Assembly (NCBI RefSeq): GCF_015062615.1
Contig: NZ_SUUH01000001.1
Location: 222,366 to 286,365 of the forward strand
DNA: 64,000 bases
Direction of reading: 5' to 3'
From: Denitrobacterium detoxificans
GTDB taxonomy: Bacteria; Actinomycetota; Coriobacteriia; Coriobacteriales; Eggerthellaceae
Within the stretch, counting starts at the first letter, position 1, and every line of letters starts with the position of its first letter. This document shows, in pieces, positions 52,893 through 61,896 of this stretch. The notes under the pieces are model-generated. The model was not told the DNA's origin and ran no database searches. It was given only the letters and a program-made list of their open reading frames with translations. Position numbers and translations under genes: made by a program.

Positions 52893-54772
52893 CGCGCATC
52901 ACCCCCTTCCAAAGCGGCGGCTTCCCCGGCATGGGAACCCGCAGCCCAATCGGCCGCACCAATGTGGGCCTTCCACATGGACGCATACAGGTCGTTTTGC
53001 GCAAGCAGTTCGTCGTGCGTGCCACGCGCCACGATTTGCCCGTCGTTCACGACGCAGATGCAATCGGCAGCGGTAATGGTGGAAAGGCGATGAGCGATGA
53101 CGATGAGTGTCTTGCCCTCCGACAAACGGGCCACGGAGCGCTGGATGCGCGCTTCGTTTTCGGGATCGGCGAAGGCGGTCGCCTCGTCGAAGACCACGAT
53201 GGGCGCATCCTTCAGGATGGCACGGGCAATGCAGATGCGCTGACGTTCGCCACCCGAAAGGGCATGGCCCGCCTCACCTGCGGGAGTATCCCATCCCTTG
53301 GGCAGGCGCTCGATGAATTCCTCGCAGCTGGCCGCACGGCATGCCGCATCGATTTCCTCGTCGGATGCACCGGGGCGACCCATGGCCACGTTCTCGCGCA
53401 GCGTGCCATCAAGCAGGAAGTCGTCCTGCGAAACCACGCTCACCAAGCTGGAAAGCTGGGAAAGCGGCATCTTGCGCACGTCTACCCCGCCAATGCTCAC
53501 GGAACCCGAATCGACGTCCCAATGGCGCATGATCAGACGCGCAATGGTGGACTTGCCTGAACCACTGGGGCCCACCAACGCGGTGAAGCTACCCGTGGGA
53601 ACCGACAGGTCGACCCCATGCAGCACTTCCACGCCATTGGTATACGAGAAGCGCGCATCGGAAATCTCCACGCCATAATCCGCAACCGCAATGGGCTGGT
53701 CGCCCTGGGCAAGCTCGGGCAGTTCCAGGAACTCGCGCGCATCGGTGATGCAATACGCCACGAGGTTAATGTCGTTGAACGCCTTGCCCAAATACGTTAC
53801 GGGCGTGACGACGGCAATGGCGAGCACGCACGCAAGGCCAAACGAAGCGGGATCGATATCGCCGCCCAAATAGAGGGCAATGCCCACGGGAACCACGCCA
53901 AGCAGCGTGGTGGGCAGCACGGACATCGCAAGACTCGTTGCCACCCACGACGTGCGCATCCATTCGAGCGTGTAGGACAAAAAGCCCGTAACCGCGCTAG
54001 AAAACTTCGCATACGAAGAGGTGGCCTGGTTGAATGCCTTCACCACGTGAATGCCCTCGATGTATTCCACGACAACCGAGTTCACACGGTCTTGCTCGTC
54101 CATGTAGCCGTCGTACATCTTGTAATAGCCCTGCATGCCCAGCGTGAGCACGAGCAGGCCAATGGGCACCGTAACGATGCAGGCAAGCGCCAGGCGCCAG
54201 TCGATGACGACGAACCACACCACGATGGCCAAGGCCAAAAGCAGATTCGCGGAAAGCTCGGGAATGAAGTGCGCGAGCGGGATCTCGATTTGTTCGATGC
54301 GGTCGATAACCAGGTTCTTCAAGTTGCCGATGCTCTTCGATCGCGCCGTGCCCAGCGAGGCGTTCATGAGCTTCGTGGCGATTCCCTCGCGCAGGCTGCC
54401 CAGGATGGTATAGGCGCTGATGTGGGAGTTCACCGTGGAGGCAGCAAAGAACAGCTGCTGGGCGGCATAGAACAAAATGGCGATGCCCACCCAGAACATC
54501 ACGACATCCCAGGACATTTCCGCAGGCGAGGCAACTGACGTCGCTTCGCCGATGATGCGGTAAATGGAATAGAACGGAACGAGACCCGAAAACACGCTGA
54601 TAATGGAGAGGATCTCGGCCAAAATCATGCGACCCCGACAGCGGCTGGCAAACGACATGAGCGTCTTGAACCACCCGCGCGTATCGCGCGTGCGCGCCTT
54701 GCGAGACGAAGATGAGCGGGGCTGCCGCTTCTCCTCGCCTTCAGAGGCGTCTTGCGTGCTGTTTTCTGACAT
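52889..54772 (-). CDS. ABC transporter with fused membrane and ATPase domains (first of a pair)
   Basis: The 627 residues have a charged N-terminus of about 35 residues, six membrane segments, and an ATPase domain with GPSGSGKSTIARLIMRHWD, LSGGERQRICIARAI, VVFDEATAFADPENE and IVIAHRLST. The ATG at 54772 follows GAAGGGAAGTGCAT; an in-frame codon 18 bp earlier is less good. It diverges from the ECF operon across 176 bp containing a palindrome and a DtxR-like box. It pairs with the gene at 51144-52892. Confidence 0.88.
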   Translation of the reverse strand: MSENSTQDASEGEEKRQPRSSSSRKARTRDTRGWFKTLMSFASRCRGRMILAEILSIISVFSGLVPFYSIYRIIGEATSVASPAEMSWDVVMFWVGIAILFYAAQQLFFAASTVNSHISAYTILGSLREGIATKLMNASLGTARSKSIGNLKNLVIDRIEQIEIPLAHFIPELSANLLLALAIVVWFVVIDWRLALACIVTVPIGLLVLTLGMQGYYKMYDGYMDEQDRVNSVVVEYIEGIHVVKAFNQATSSYAKFSSAVTGFLSYTLEWMRTSWVATSLAMSVLPTTLLGVVPVGIALYLGGDIDPASFGLACVLAIAVVTPVTYLGKAFNDINLVAYCITDAREFLELPELAQGDQPIAVADYGVEISDARFSYTNGVEVLHGVDLSVPTGSFTALVGPSGSGKSTIARLIMRHWDVDSGSVSIGGVDVRKMPLSQLSSLVSVVSQDDFLLDGTLRENVAMGRPGASDEEIDAACRAASCEEFIERLPKGWDTPAGEAGHALSGGERQRICIARAILKDAPIVVFDEATAFADPENEARIQRSVARLSEGKTLIVIAHRLSTITAADCICVVNDGQIVARGTHDELLAQNDLYASMWKAHIGAADWAAGSHAGEAAALEGGDAR

Positions 54773-54803
54773 ATGCACTTCCCTTCGCAAAAAATAGGAG
54801 GTA

Positions 54804-54817
54804 GATAACGCGTTATC
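54804..54817. promoter_or_regulatory. Palindrome GATAACGCGTTATC before the ABC pair
   Basis: A perfect 14-bp palindrome lies 32 bp upstream of the ABC start codon, in the position of an operator. The binding protein is unknown. Confidence 0.45.
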
Positions 54818-54847
54818 AACTTGCGTTTTACCTATAGTGTGATTTAA

Positions 54848-54861
54848 TTAGGCTACCCTAA
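54848..54861. promoter_or_regulatory. DtxR/IdeR-like iron box
   Basis: TTAGGCTACCCTAA contains inverted TTAGG and CCTAA halves with a 4-bp spacer, close to the core of DtxR-family operators (TTAGGTTAGCCTAACCTAA). It lies midway between divergent transporter operons and overlaps a -35 region, as expected for metal-dependent repression. The regulator itself is not in the window. Confidence 0.55.
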
Positions 54862-54877
54862 CACGAGTCATTATAAT
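54848..54877 (+). promoter_or_regulatory. Promoter of the ECF operon
   Basis: A consensus TATAAT (54872-54877) lies 71 bp before the first ECF gene. The -35 position 18 bp upstream (TTAGGC) is inside the iron box, so repressor binding would block it. Confidence 0.6.
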
Positions 54878-54948
54878 AACATTTCATTTCACGAATGAAG
54901 TTTTATGACCCGTCACGCAAATATCACAGCCCAAGGGAAAGGTAGACT

Positions 54949-55572
54949 ATGTCAGTCAATGAGACGGTGGCAGGCGGATCTGCAAGTAAGACCGATACAA
55001 AACTCAAGCCGAAGGACCTCATTACCATCGGCATCTTCACGGCCATCTACGTGGTTCTCTCCAGCATCCCCGGCATGCTGGCCATCATTCCCATCTTCGT
55101 TCCGCTCGCAGCCGTGCTCGTTCCGCTGCTTGGCGGCATCCCCGTTATGTACCTCATTGCCAAAGTGCACAAATTTGGCGCGCTCGTCATACTCTTCACC
55201 CTCGTGGGTCTCTTCATGCTCGTAGGGGGGATGGGGTATTTCAGCTTGTTCACCTGCATCATCTGCGCCATCCTCGCCGAGCTCATCCTGCGTTCGGGCA
55301 ACTACCAGAGCATGCGTGCGGCAACTTTGGCCTATGCCGTTACGGGCATGTGGATCATCGGCAACTTCATGCCGTTCGTGTTCACGCGCGATTCGTTCCT
55401 GGCCCAGCAGGCCGCAAACTACGGCACCGACTACGCGAACGCCCTTTCCGGACTCATGTCGCCGTGGATCATCCCGCTTCTCGTAGTGGTAGCGTTCGTG
55501 TCGGGCCTTGCAGGCGCGGCCATTGGCAAGCGCATCTACCGGAAGCACTTCGAACGAGCAGGTATCGCATAA
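54949..55572 (+). CDS. MptD/Trep_Strep-type ECF transporter S component
   Basis: The 207 residues hold about five membrane segments: ITIGIFTAIYVVLSSIPGMLAIIPIFVPLAAVLVPLLGG (with the conserved small residues at the start), FGALVILFTLVGLFMLVGGMGYFSLFTCIICAILAELILR, and WIIPLLVVVAFVSGLAGAAIGKRIYRKH. This S-component family (Trep_Strep) has no firmly known substrate. It is followed 1 bp later by EcfT, and its position near the ABC pair and NRPS suggests a metal chelate or metallophore. Confidence 0.88.
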   Translation: MSVNETVAGGSASKTDTKLKPKDLITIGIFTAIYVVLSSIPGMLAIIPIFVPLAAVLVPLLGGIPVMYLIAKVHKFGALVILFTLVGLFMLVGGMGYFSLFTCIICAILAELILRSGNYQSMRAATLAYAVTGMWIIGNFMPFVFTRDSFLAQQAANYGTDYANALSGLMSPWIIPLLVVVAFVSGLAGAAIGKRIYRKHFERAGIA

Positions 55573-55573
55573 G

Positions 55574-56296
55574 ATGACATCAGAAGACCGCAAGCGCCAA
55601 GGGCTGCTAGACCCGCGTACCAAGCTACTCATCATCATCACGCTGGCAATAGTCCTCCTCACGGGCGGCTATAATGGAGCAATGATTTACGTACGCCCCA
55701 TCCTGGCAGTTCTCCCCATGGGACTCCTACTCATGGAACGAAAGCTAAAAATCGCCCTAGGCTACGCCGTGGCGTTCATCGCAGCCGAGCTATTGCAAAT
55801 GTACGTCGCCCCACTCACATCGGGTGCGTGGACGGTGTTCATCCTGCTCCTTAGTGGAATCATGCTGCGACTAGCTCCTGGCGTTGCGGCCTTCTACTAC
55901 CTTGTTACCACCACAACCGTGGGCGATTTGGTTGCAGGGCTCGAGAAGATGCACTTGCCGCAAACAATCGTTATCCCGCTTTCGGTCATGTTTCGATTCT
56001 TCCCCACGCTCGCCGAGGAAAACCGCGCCATTGGCGCAGCCATGCGAATGAGGGGAATCCGATTGGGAAAGACGGGTGTGGCAGCGGCATTCGAGTACCG
56101 CCTTATCCCGCTCATGATGAGCTCGATTCGCATTGGCGAGGAACTATCCGCAGCCGCCCTCACACGAGGCCTGGGCGCGCCCGTCCATCGCACCACCATC
56201 AGCGAGATAGGATTTAGGGTCACAGACATCCTCTGCATCCTCATCTGCCTCGCCTGCTTCATCGCTTACGTATGTTCGGAGCTTCACCTGCTATGA
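55574..56296 (+). CDS. ECF transporter T component (EcfT)
   Basis: EcfT is the transmembrane scaffold that couples the S component to the ATPases. The 240 residues begin LLDPRTKLLIIITLAIVLLTGGYN, the usual start, and carry the coupling helices with AAMRMRGIRLG and LSAAALTRGLGAP, the two Ala-Arg-Gly type motifs. The start lies 1 bp after the S component's stop; the next gene overlaps its end by 4 bp. Confidence 0.9.
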   Translation: MTSEDRKRQGLLDPRTKLLIIITLAIVLLTGGYNGAMIYVRPILAVLPMGLLLMERKLKIALGYAVAFIAAELLQMYVAPLTSGAWTVFILLLSGIMLRLAPGVAAFYYLVTTTTVGDLVAGLEKMHLPQTIVIPLSVMFRFFPTLAEENRAIGAAMRMRGIRLGKTGVAAAFEYRLIPLMMSSIRIGEELSAAALTRGLGAPVHRTTISEIGFRVTDILCILICLACFIAYVCSELHLL

Positions 56297-57792
56297 CAAC
56301 CAATACCGCTTTCAAGATCGACAATGTGAGCTTTCGCTATGACGGAGGAGACGAGGGCGCAAGCGTACACAACATCAACCTTTCGGGTGAACGCGGTCAG
56401 GTCATCCTGCTCGTAGGAGAATCCGGAAGCGGAAAGACAACCATCACCGAGCTGTTGAACGGCCTGGTCCCCCACTTCCACGAAGGCTCCCTTCAGGGAA
56501 AGGCGTACGTAGAGGACCTCGATGTAGCCGACACCGAGCTATTCCGCATCTCGCAGCACGTAGGTTCCGTTTTCCAGAACCCCCGAAGCCAGTTCTTCAC
56601 CACCGACACCACGAACGAGCTGGCCTTCGCGTGCGAGAACCAGGGCATTCCCCGGGAAGAGATCATCAATCGAATCAATCTCATCTCCCGCGATTTGGAA
56701 ATCAACGAGCTGCTCGACCGCAGCGTCTTCCAACTTTCGGGCGGCGAACGACAGCGGATTGCCTGCGCTGCGGCGTCCACCATCGAACCGAGCATTTTCG
56801 TGCTCGACGAACCCTCGTCCAACCTGGACATGGAGGCGATCGCACAACTCCAACGCGTCATCACGCGCTGGAAGGAAGAGGGCAAGACGATCATCATCGC
56901 CGAGCATCGCATCTTCTACCTGAACGAAATCGTAGACACCATGGCCATCGTGCGAAACGGAGCCATCGAGCGCACGTTCACCGGTGACGAGGTACGCGCC
57001 ATGAGCAATCAGGACATGCGCTCCATGGGGCTGCGCGCCATCAAACTCGAGGAAAGCGGCCATCGCGGCAGCGCCGACGCATGTGAGCTCGCGCACGTCC
57101 GCATCACGGACATGCACTTCTCGTACAAGGGCGCCGGAAACGTTCTCTCCATCGACGAGATCGAACTCCCCCGCCATGGTATCATCGCCCTCATCGGGCG
57201 CAATGGCGCGGGAAAGTCCACGTTTCTGCAATGCCTTGCGGGCCTGCAGAAGAAGGCACGCGTCAAGTTGGAAATCGACGGGGAAACGTACAAGGGCCAA
57301 ACGCTCTGCGATAGCGTGTACATGGTCATGCAAGACGTAACCCACCAGCTCTTCACCGAAAGCGTGCTCGAGGAGATCCTGCTCAGCATGCCCCAGAAGG
57401 ACAAGGAGCGCGCCCTGCGCATCGCAGAGAGCCTGAATCTCACCGAAGTGGTAGACAGGCACCCCATCTCGCTTTCGGGCGGTCAGAAGCAACGTGTCGC
57501 CATTGCCTCGGCCGTTGCGGCAAACCGCAAGATCATCCTCTACGACGAGCCCACCAGCGGCCTGGACCTGCGCCACATGCGCGAGGTAGCCAAGCTTACC
57601 CGCCACATGAAGGAAGAGGGCATGCTACAAATCGTCGTCACGCACGACCCCGAGTTCATCGAGGAATGCTGCACGCACGTCCTCGAGCTTTCGGGTGGCT
57701 ATACGGGCTTGCCCTACGCCCTCGACAATACGGGCGTCGATCGCATGTACGGCTTCTTCCGCATGCTCGGAAATGGCTCCTGGGCACGATAA
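56293..57792 (+). CDS. ECF transporter ATPase with two ATP-binding domains (EcfA-like)
   Basis: The 499 residues contain two ATPase domains: first GESGSGKTTITELLNG, LSGGERQRIACAAAS, IFVLDEPSSNLD; second GRNGAGKSTFLQCLAG, LSGGQKQRVAIASAV, IILYDEPTSGLD. Fusion of both EcfA halves is common in this subfamily. The ATG at 56293 overlaps the T-component stop (ATGA). The operon ends at a strong terminator. Confidence 0.92.
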   Translation: MTTNTAFKIDNVSFRYDGGDEGASVHNINLSGERGQVILLVGESGSGKTTITELLNGLVPHFHEGSLQGKAYVEDLDVADTELFRISQHVGSVFQNPRSQFFTTDTTNELAFACENQGIPREEIINRINLISRDLEINELLDRSVFQLSGGERQRIACAAASTIEPSIFVLDEPSSNLDMEAIAQLQRVITRWKEEGKTIIIAEHRIFYLNEIVDTMAIVRNGAIERTFTGDEVRAMSNQDMRSMGLRAIKLEESGHRGSADACELAHVRITDMHFSYKGAGNVLSIDEIELPRHGIIALIGRNGAGKSTFLQCLAGLQKKARVKLEIDGETYKGQTLCDSVYMVMQDVTHQLFTESVLEEILLSMPQKDKERALRIAESLNLTEVVDRHPISLSGGQKQRVAIASAVAANRKIILYDEPTSGLDLRHMREVAKLTRHMKEEGMLQIVVTHDPEFIEECCTHVLELSGGYTGLPYALDNTGVDRMYGFFRMLGNGSWAR

Positions 57793-57815
57793 GACAACCC
57801 GCATAGCCTGAAGAG

Positions 57816-57847
57816 CCCCCGTTGGCGCTGCCAGCGGGGGTTCTTTT
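57816..57847 (+). terminator. Intrinsic terminator after the ECF operon
   Basis: CCCCCGTTGGC pairs with GCCAGCGGGGG over a 3-nt loop and is followed by TTCTTTT. It separates the ECF operon from the convergent NRPS operon. Confidence 0.92.
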
Positions 57848-57877
57848 ACGCACGATACGAACTAGTTGTGCACATGC

Positions 57878-59449
57878 CTACGCCATAGCGAAATCGCCGC
57901 TTTCCACGAGAGTGCGCAGCGCCTGCTTATCGTAGGCACCATCTTCGCGCTTGCAGGGAATTTGGCGCACGATACGTATTTCCTCGGGGCGATACCAGGG
58001 CCCACATTCAACTGCCAGCGCATCGGAGAGCGCGGCGGAATCGACGCACGCATCCTCTTCGGAGGTGCACCAAACGACAACGTGCTCTCCGTCCTTGTCA
58101 TTCGAAACGGCATGGGCAACCGCCTCGCGCACGCCAGAGCATGCGGTAAGCGCATCCTCGATTTCGGAGGCGTACATGACGAAACCGCGATACATGATCA
58201 CGTCGCGATCGACGCCGCAGATATGCAGATATCCATCCTCGTCGAAATACCCCTTGTCGAGCGTATCACGCCACGAGCCCATCATCTCCGCGGGAGTGTC
58301 GACGCCAAGGGAGCGATCGTTCACGCCGCAGCCGCACGTGGTGACGTGGCCCACCTGGCCTGTGGGCAAGACCTCGCGCGTACGCGGGTCGCGAATCTCG
58401 ATCTGCACGCCAGGGATGGGAATGGGGCGCCCCGCCGAGTCGAAGACCGCGTCGTCTTCCCTTTCGTGGTCTTCGGGGGAAAGCCAGGTGAGTATGCCAG
58501 CTTCGGTCGATCCGTACATCTGCACGAGCTCGCAATCCAGATACTCATGCGCCAGGCGAATGTCGGCCGCAGCGGCCTTCTGTCCGCCATACACGAATCG
58601 CTTCAAGCTCGAAAGGTCGGCCATGGCGGAAGCATCGCTTAGGGCGAGCTTGATCATCTGCGACGACGGCAGGAAGAGGTCGGTAATGCGATCGCGTTCG
58701 ATAGAGCACACGATGCCCTCGTTGCTGGGCTTTCCCTGGTATACGACCACCGCCTCGCGACGCACCAAGGCAGCCAGGCACATGGCGATGCCCTGCACGT
58801 CGGTATTGGGCGTCAACTGCAAATAGCGCCCCGCTTCGCGACAACCGAACAGAAACGCAATGCGCAAAACGTCGTAACACCACGTCGTATGCGTGAAGAG
58901 AACGCCCTGCGACAACCCCGACGCACCCGTGGTGAAGCGAACCGTGACGATTTCGTCAACCGAAGCTGGTTCGTAATCGTCAAACGAATCGGACCCGGAA
59001 GGCGCAACGAGCGTGCCATCGGGCGTAACCTCGATACACTCGACGCACAGACCGACTTGCGCCACGGCATCTTGCAGGCGCTGAACCAGATAGCCCTCGC
59101 ACAACACGAATCGGGCACCGGTCTCGCGCAGGAAGCGCACCCATTCGGAGACGCCATGGTAGTTCGGAAGGCCCAGAAACGCGCCACCTGCAAGCATGAT
59201 GCCAAGCGGAGCGCACATGACCGCCAGGTCGTCGGTTCCCGCATACGCGCAGAACTCCTGGGGCTGCAAGCCGCGGCGAAGGAGCTCGTCGCGAATGGCG
59301 CAGACGCGCTCGAGCACCTGGTTGCCGCTATACGAACCCGACTTCGTTTCCGCCAGGCACGAATCGCCCGACCACTCGAGCGCATCGCGCACTTGCTCCT
59401 GGGCGGTTCGCCAGGGAGCGGCGCCCGTTTCCCTTACGAGGTCAAACAT
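57878..59449 (-). CDS. Stand-alone AMP-forming adenylation enzyme with altered A3 loop
   Basis: The 523 residues belong to the acyl/aryl/aminoacyl-adenylate superfamily. The phosphate-binding A3 loop reads TTGASGLSQG where the family has TSGSTGxPKG: a Gln stands at the Lys position. A5 is MYGSTEAG, A7 is EDGYLHICGVDRDVIMYRG, and the C-terminal catalytic Lys is in GAYDKQALR. In the A4 region the line is TPNTDVQG, with Asp where aryl-acid enzymes such as DhbE have Asn. The start is ATG 59449, or GTG at 59458 after GGAGTGTTTGCA. It is last in the operon, next to a paralogue. Confidence 0.85.
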   Translation of the reverse strand: MFDLVRETGAAPWRTAQEQVRDALEWSGDSCLAETKSGSYSGNQVLERVCAIRDELLRRGLQPQEFCAYAGTDDLAVMCAPLGIMLAGGAFLGLPNYHGVSEWVRFLRETGARFVLCEGYLVQRLQDAVAQVGLCVECIEVTPDGTLVAPSGSDSFDDYEPASVDEIVTVRFTTGASGLSQGVLFTHTTWCYDVLRIAFLFGCREAGRYLQLTPNTDVQGIAMCLAALVRREAVVVYQGKPSNEGIVCSIERDRITDLFLPSSQMIKLALSDASAMADLSSLKRFVYGGQKAAAADIRLAHEYLDCELVQMYGSTEAGILTWLSPEDHEREDDAVFDSAGRPIPIPGVQIEIRDPRTREVLPTGQVGHVTTCGCGVNDRSLGVDTPAEMMGSWRDTLDKGYFDEDGYLHICGVDRDVIMYRGFVMYASEIEDALTACSGVREAVAHAVSNDKDGEHVVVWCTSEEDACVDSAALSDALAVECGPWYRPEEIRIVRQIPCKREDGAYDKQALRTLVESGDFAMA

Positions 59450-59537
59450 GTTTTCCACTGCAAACACTCCAAACAAAGGCGCGACTCGGGTAGCGCAGCC
59501 ACGCCACGCACCCTTGTCGCGCAATCCAATACGTCGG

Positions 59538-61112
59538 CTAATCCACGATGCCCGCACGCCACGATTCAAGCATCTGCTCGGCACGTGCGCGCAAGCCACG
59601 TTTGTCAACCTTCTGCAACGACCCCATCTTGGGAAGCTCGTCGATGAATTCGATATACGCAGGACGGGAAGCCCATCCGAAGGAGGCCTCCACGCATTCC
59701 ATAATCTCATTAGGATCGAGAGATGCACCCTGGTCGGGAACAACCCAGGCGAACGTGCGCTCCCCATCGGCGGAATGCGTTACGGGGTGCACGCACACAT
59801 CGCACACACCGGGAACGTTGGCAATGCGCTCCTCGACATCCTGGGCATATACAATGGATCCACGGTACATAACGACGTCGCGCGTGCGCCCCTTCACCGA
59901 CAGATAGCCATCCTCGTCGATGACGCCAAGGTCGAGCATGTCGCGCCACCCATCGACCATGTCGAAGGGTTCATCGCTTCCCAGCTTGCATGGGCAGACG
60001 CCCGGGCCGCTCACCATGATGTGGCCAATTTCGCCCTGGGCGACATCGCAACCCGTTGCGGGATTGCGAATGGCAACCCGCGTGCCCGCCAAATCGAAGG
60101 GACGGCCCGCGGACGAAAGGATGCGATCGTCGTCGCTCTTGTGGTCCTGCGCGGTAAGGCCCGCCAGAATGCCCGCCTCGGTGGAAGCGTAGAACTGGGC
60201 CAGCTCGCAAGGCATGACGGAGATGAGGCGACGAAGCGCGGGGACAGTGATGGCCTGCCCCGCGTACAGAATGCGCTGGAGATGCGACACGTCGCGCCCC
60301 GCCATAAGGCCGCTTTCTGCCAGGGCAAGCAACTGCGGCGTAATCATGAGCATGTCGGTAATGCGCTCCTGCTCAAGCATGCCAACGACCTCGTCGGCCG
60401 CGGGCATCATGCTCGGACAGAACACCGCAACCTCATCGCGCATGAGCGCGGCAATGCAGAACACCAGGCTCACGTAGTCGCACGAGGGAACGACATTGAG
60501 GTATCGACCGTTGTCGCGGTAGCCAATAAGCGTCTGAGATGCTGCGATATTGTAGAACACGGCTGCATAGGACATGAGAATCCCCTTGGGCACGCCCGTA
60601 CTCCCCGACGTGAAGCGCACCATGCCGATATTGGCGGGATCGACCTCAACGTCTTCATATGAACTAGTCGCACGAGGATGCAAAACGGACCCATCAAGCG
60701 CAATGAGAACCACAGCAGGCTCGACGCCAAAGCCGCGCATGACATCGGCAACCAATCGCTCGCAGGCCTCCTCGGCAACCAGGAAGCGCGCATGCGACTG
60801 GGCAAGCCCCACCGACCATGACTCCACCTCGCGGAAGAGCTGCATAGGAAGCGGAATGCCGCCAGCGAGCATAATGCCCATGGAGGCAATCATCATATCG
60901 ATATCTCCGTTTCCCGCGCAAGCAACGTATTCGCCAGCATCCAAGCCCGCAAAGAGCAGCTCGTCGCGGATTGTCTCGCATCGGCGCAGCACTTCGCCAC
61001 CGGTCAGGCGCCCTGCCGAGCCTACAAGCATCTCGTCATGCACATGACGCTCCATGACGTCACGCAATTCAGCCTGAAAGCTCCTCTCGAGCACGCCATT
61101 AGCCATTGACAT
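59538..61112 (-). CDS. Stand-alone AMP-forming adenylation enzyme
   Basis: The 524 residues have the motifs in good form: A3 FTSGSTGVPKGILM, A5 YASTEAG, A7 EDGYLSVKGRTRDVVMYRGS, and C-terminal Lys in LQKVDKRGLR. A4 reads VVPSCDYVSLVF, again Asp at the position of the aryl-specific Asn, so an amino acid or other amine-bearing acid is more likely than salicylate or dihydroxybenzoate; this is a weak inference. The ATG at 61112 follows GAAAGGATCACTGT and overlaps the thioesterase gene's end by 14 bp. It resembles its neighbour along the whole length. Confidence 0.88.
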   Translation of the reverse strand: MSMANGVLERSFQAELRDVMERHVHDEMLVGSAGRLTGGEVLRRCETIRDELLFAGLDAGEYVACAGNGDIDMMIASMGIMLAGGIPLPMQLFREVESWSVGLAQSHARFLVAEEACERLVADVMRGFGVEPAVVLIALDGSVLHPRATSSYEDVEVDPANIGMVRFTSGSTGVPKGILMSYAAVFYNIAASQTLIGYRDNGRYLNVVPSCDYVSLVFCIAALMRDEVAVFCPSMMPAADEVVGMLEQERITDMLMITPQLLALAESGLMAGRDVSHLQRILYAGQAITVPALRRLISVMPCELAQFYASTEAGILAGLTAQDHKSDDDRILSSAGRPFDLAGTRVAIRNPATGCDVAQGEIGHIMVSGPGVCPCKLGSDEPFDMVDGWRDMLDLGVIDEDGYLSVKGRTRDVVMYRGSIVYAQDVEERIANVPGVCDVCVHPVTHSADGERTFAWVVPDQGASLDPNEIMECVEASFGWASRPAYIEFIDELPKMGSLQKVDKRGLRARAEQMLESWRAGIVD

Positions 61113-61896
61113 ACAGTGATCCTTTCACAAGGTTAGACGATTGATTCGGTTCGACCATATTCGCGAGAATCTCCCAGCCCGCATCGCGAAGGAAGAAATG
61201 GCCGCCATCGAAGGCATGGCACTCCACCCATGCGGTGGTATGCGCTTGCCAGCCTGCGGCATCGCGAGGCAGGAACTCGTCGTCGGAGCGCCCGGCGTAT
61301 ACGTGAATCCCCTGATGGTCGAGAACGGACGCCGAACAATAATCCTCGGCGATTCGGAAATCGTGGCGCACGATGGGTAGGAAGAGCTCCGCTATCTCGG
61401 GAACCGCAAGCGCATTCACCTCGGTTGGATCCAAGCCACCCACGGCATCAATAAACGCATCGTTAGGCAGAGCGCTACGCGGATCCACGACGGGCATGCT
61501 GGGCGGACGCGACCCCGAGCAATGCACGCCCGCAAAGCGGATGCCGCGACGCTGGGCGCGATATGCAAGCTCGAAGACCACGAGCGCACCCATGGAGTGT
61601 CCGAAGAGATGCGTTCGAGCGTGGTCCTCCCCCACCTCATCGAGAATGAGATCGGCAAGATGAGGCAGGTCACGTGCGCATGCGTATTTCAGCATGCCCG
61701 CGTGACCAGGGTACTGAACGGCATCGAGCGTTATGCCATGCGCAAGTGCGGCGCTCTTCCACGCATGGAACCACGTCGCATTGCCGCCAGCATGCGGAAA
61801 GCAGAGCACGCGCGTGCCACTGCCATCGCCGCAAATTCGCTCGATGCCTGCACGAGCGGAAAACAGGCTATCGCCACTTGTCACTGAACTAGCCAC
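61099..61896 (-). CDS. Type II (editing) thioesterase
   Basis: Type II thioesterases clear misprimed carrier domains in NRPS systems. The 265 residues have RVLCFPHAGGNATWFHAWKSAALAHGITLDAVQYPGH, the nucleophile elbow LFGHSMGALVVFELAYRAQ and the late His in CHAFDGGHFFLRD. The GTG at 61896 is chosen because it follows AAGGCGGCTGATC and overlaps the NRPS stop by 8 bp. Confidence 0.9.
   Translation of the reverse strand: MASSVTSGDSLFSARAGIERICGDGSGTRVLCFPHAGGNATWFHAWKSAALAHGITLDAVQYPGHAGMLKYACARDLPHLADLILDEVGEDHARTHLFGHSMGALVVFELAYRAQRRGIRFAGVHCSGSRPPSMPVVDPRSALPNDAFIDAVGGLDPTEVNALAVPEIAELFLPIVRHDFRIAEDYCSASVLDHQGIHVYAGRSDDEFLPRDAAGWQAHTTAWVECHAFDGGHFFLRDAGWEILANMVEPNQSSNLVKGSLYVNG

Noticed and set aside
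54615..54774. Possible regulator gene upstream of the ABC pair
   Set aside because: The short frames here overlap the ABC N-terminus on the other strand and show no helix-turn-helix.
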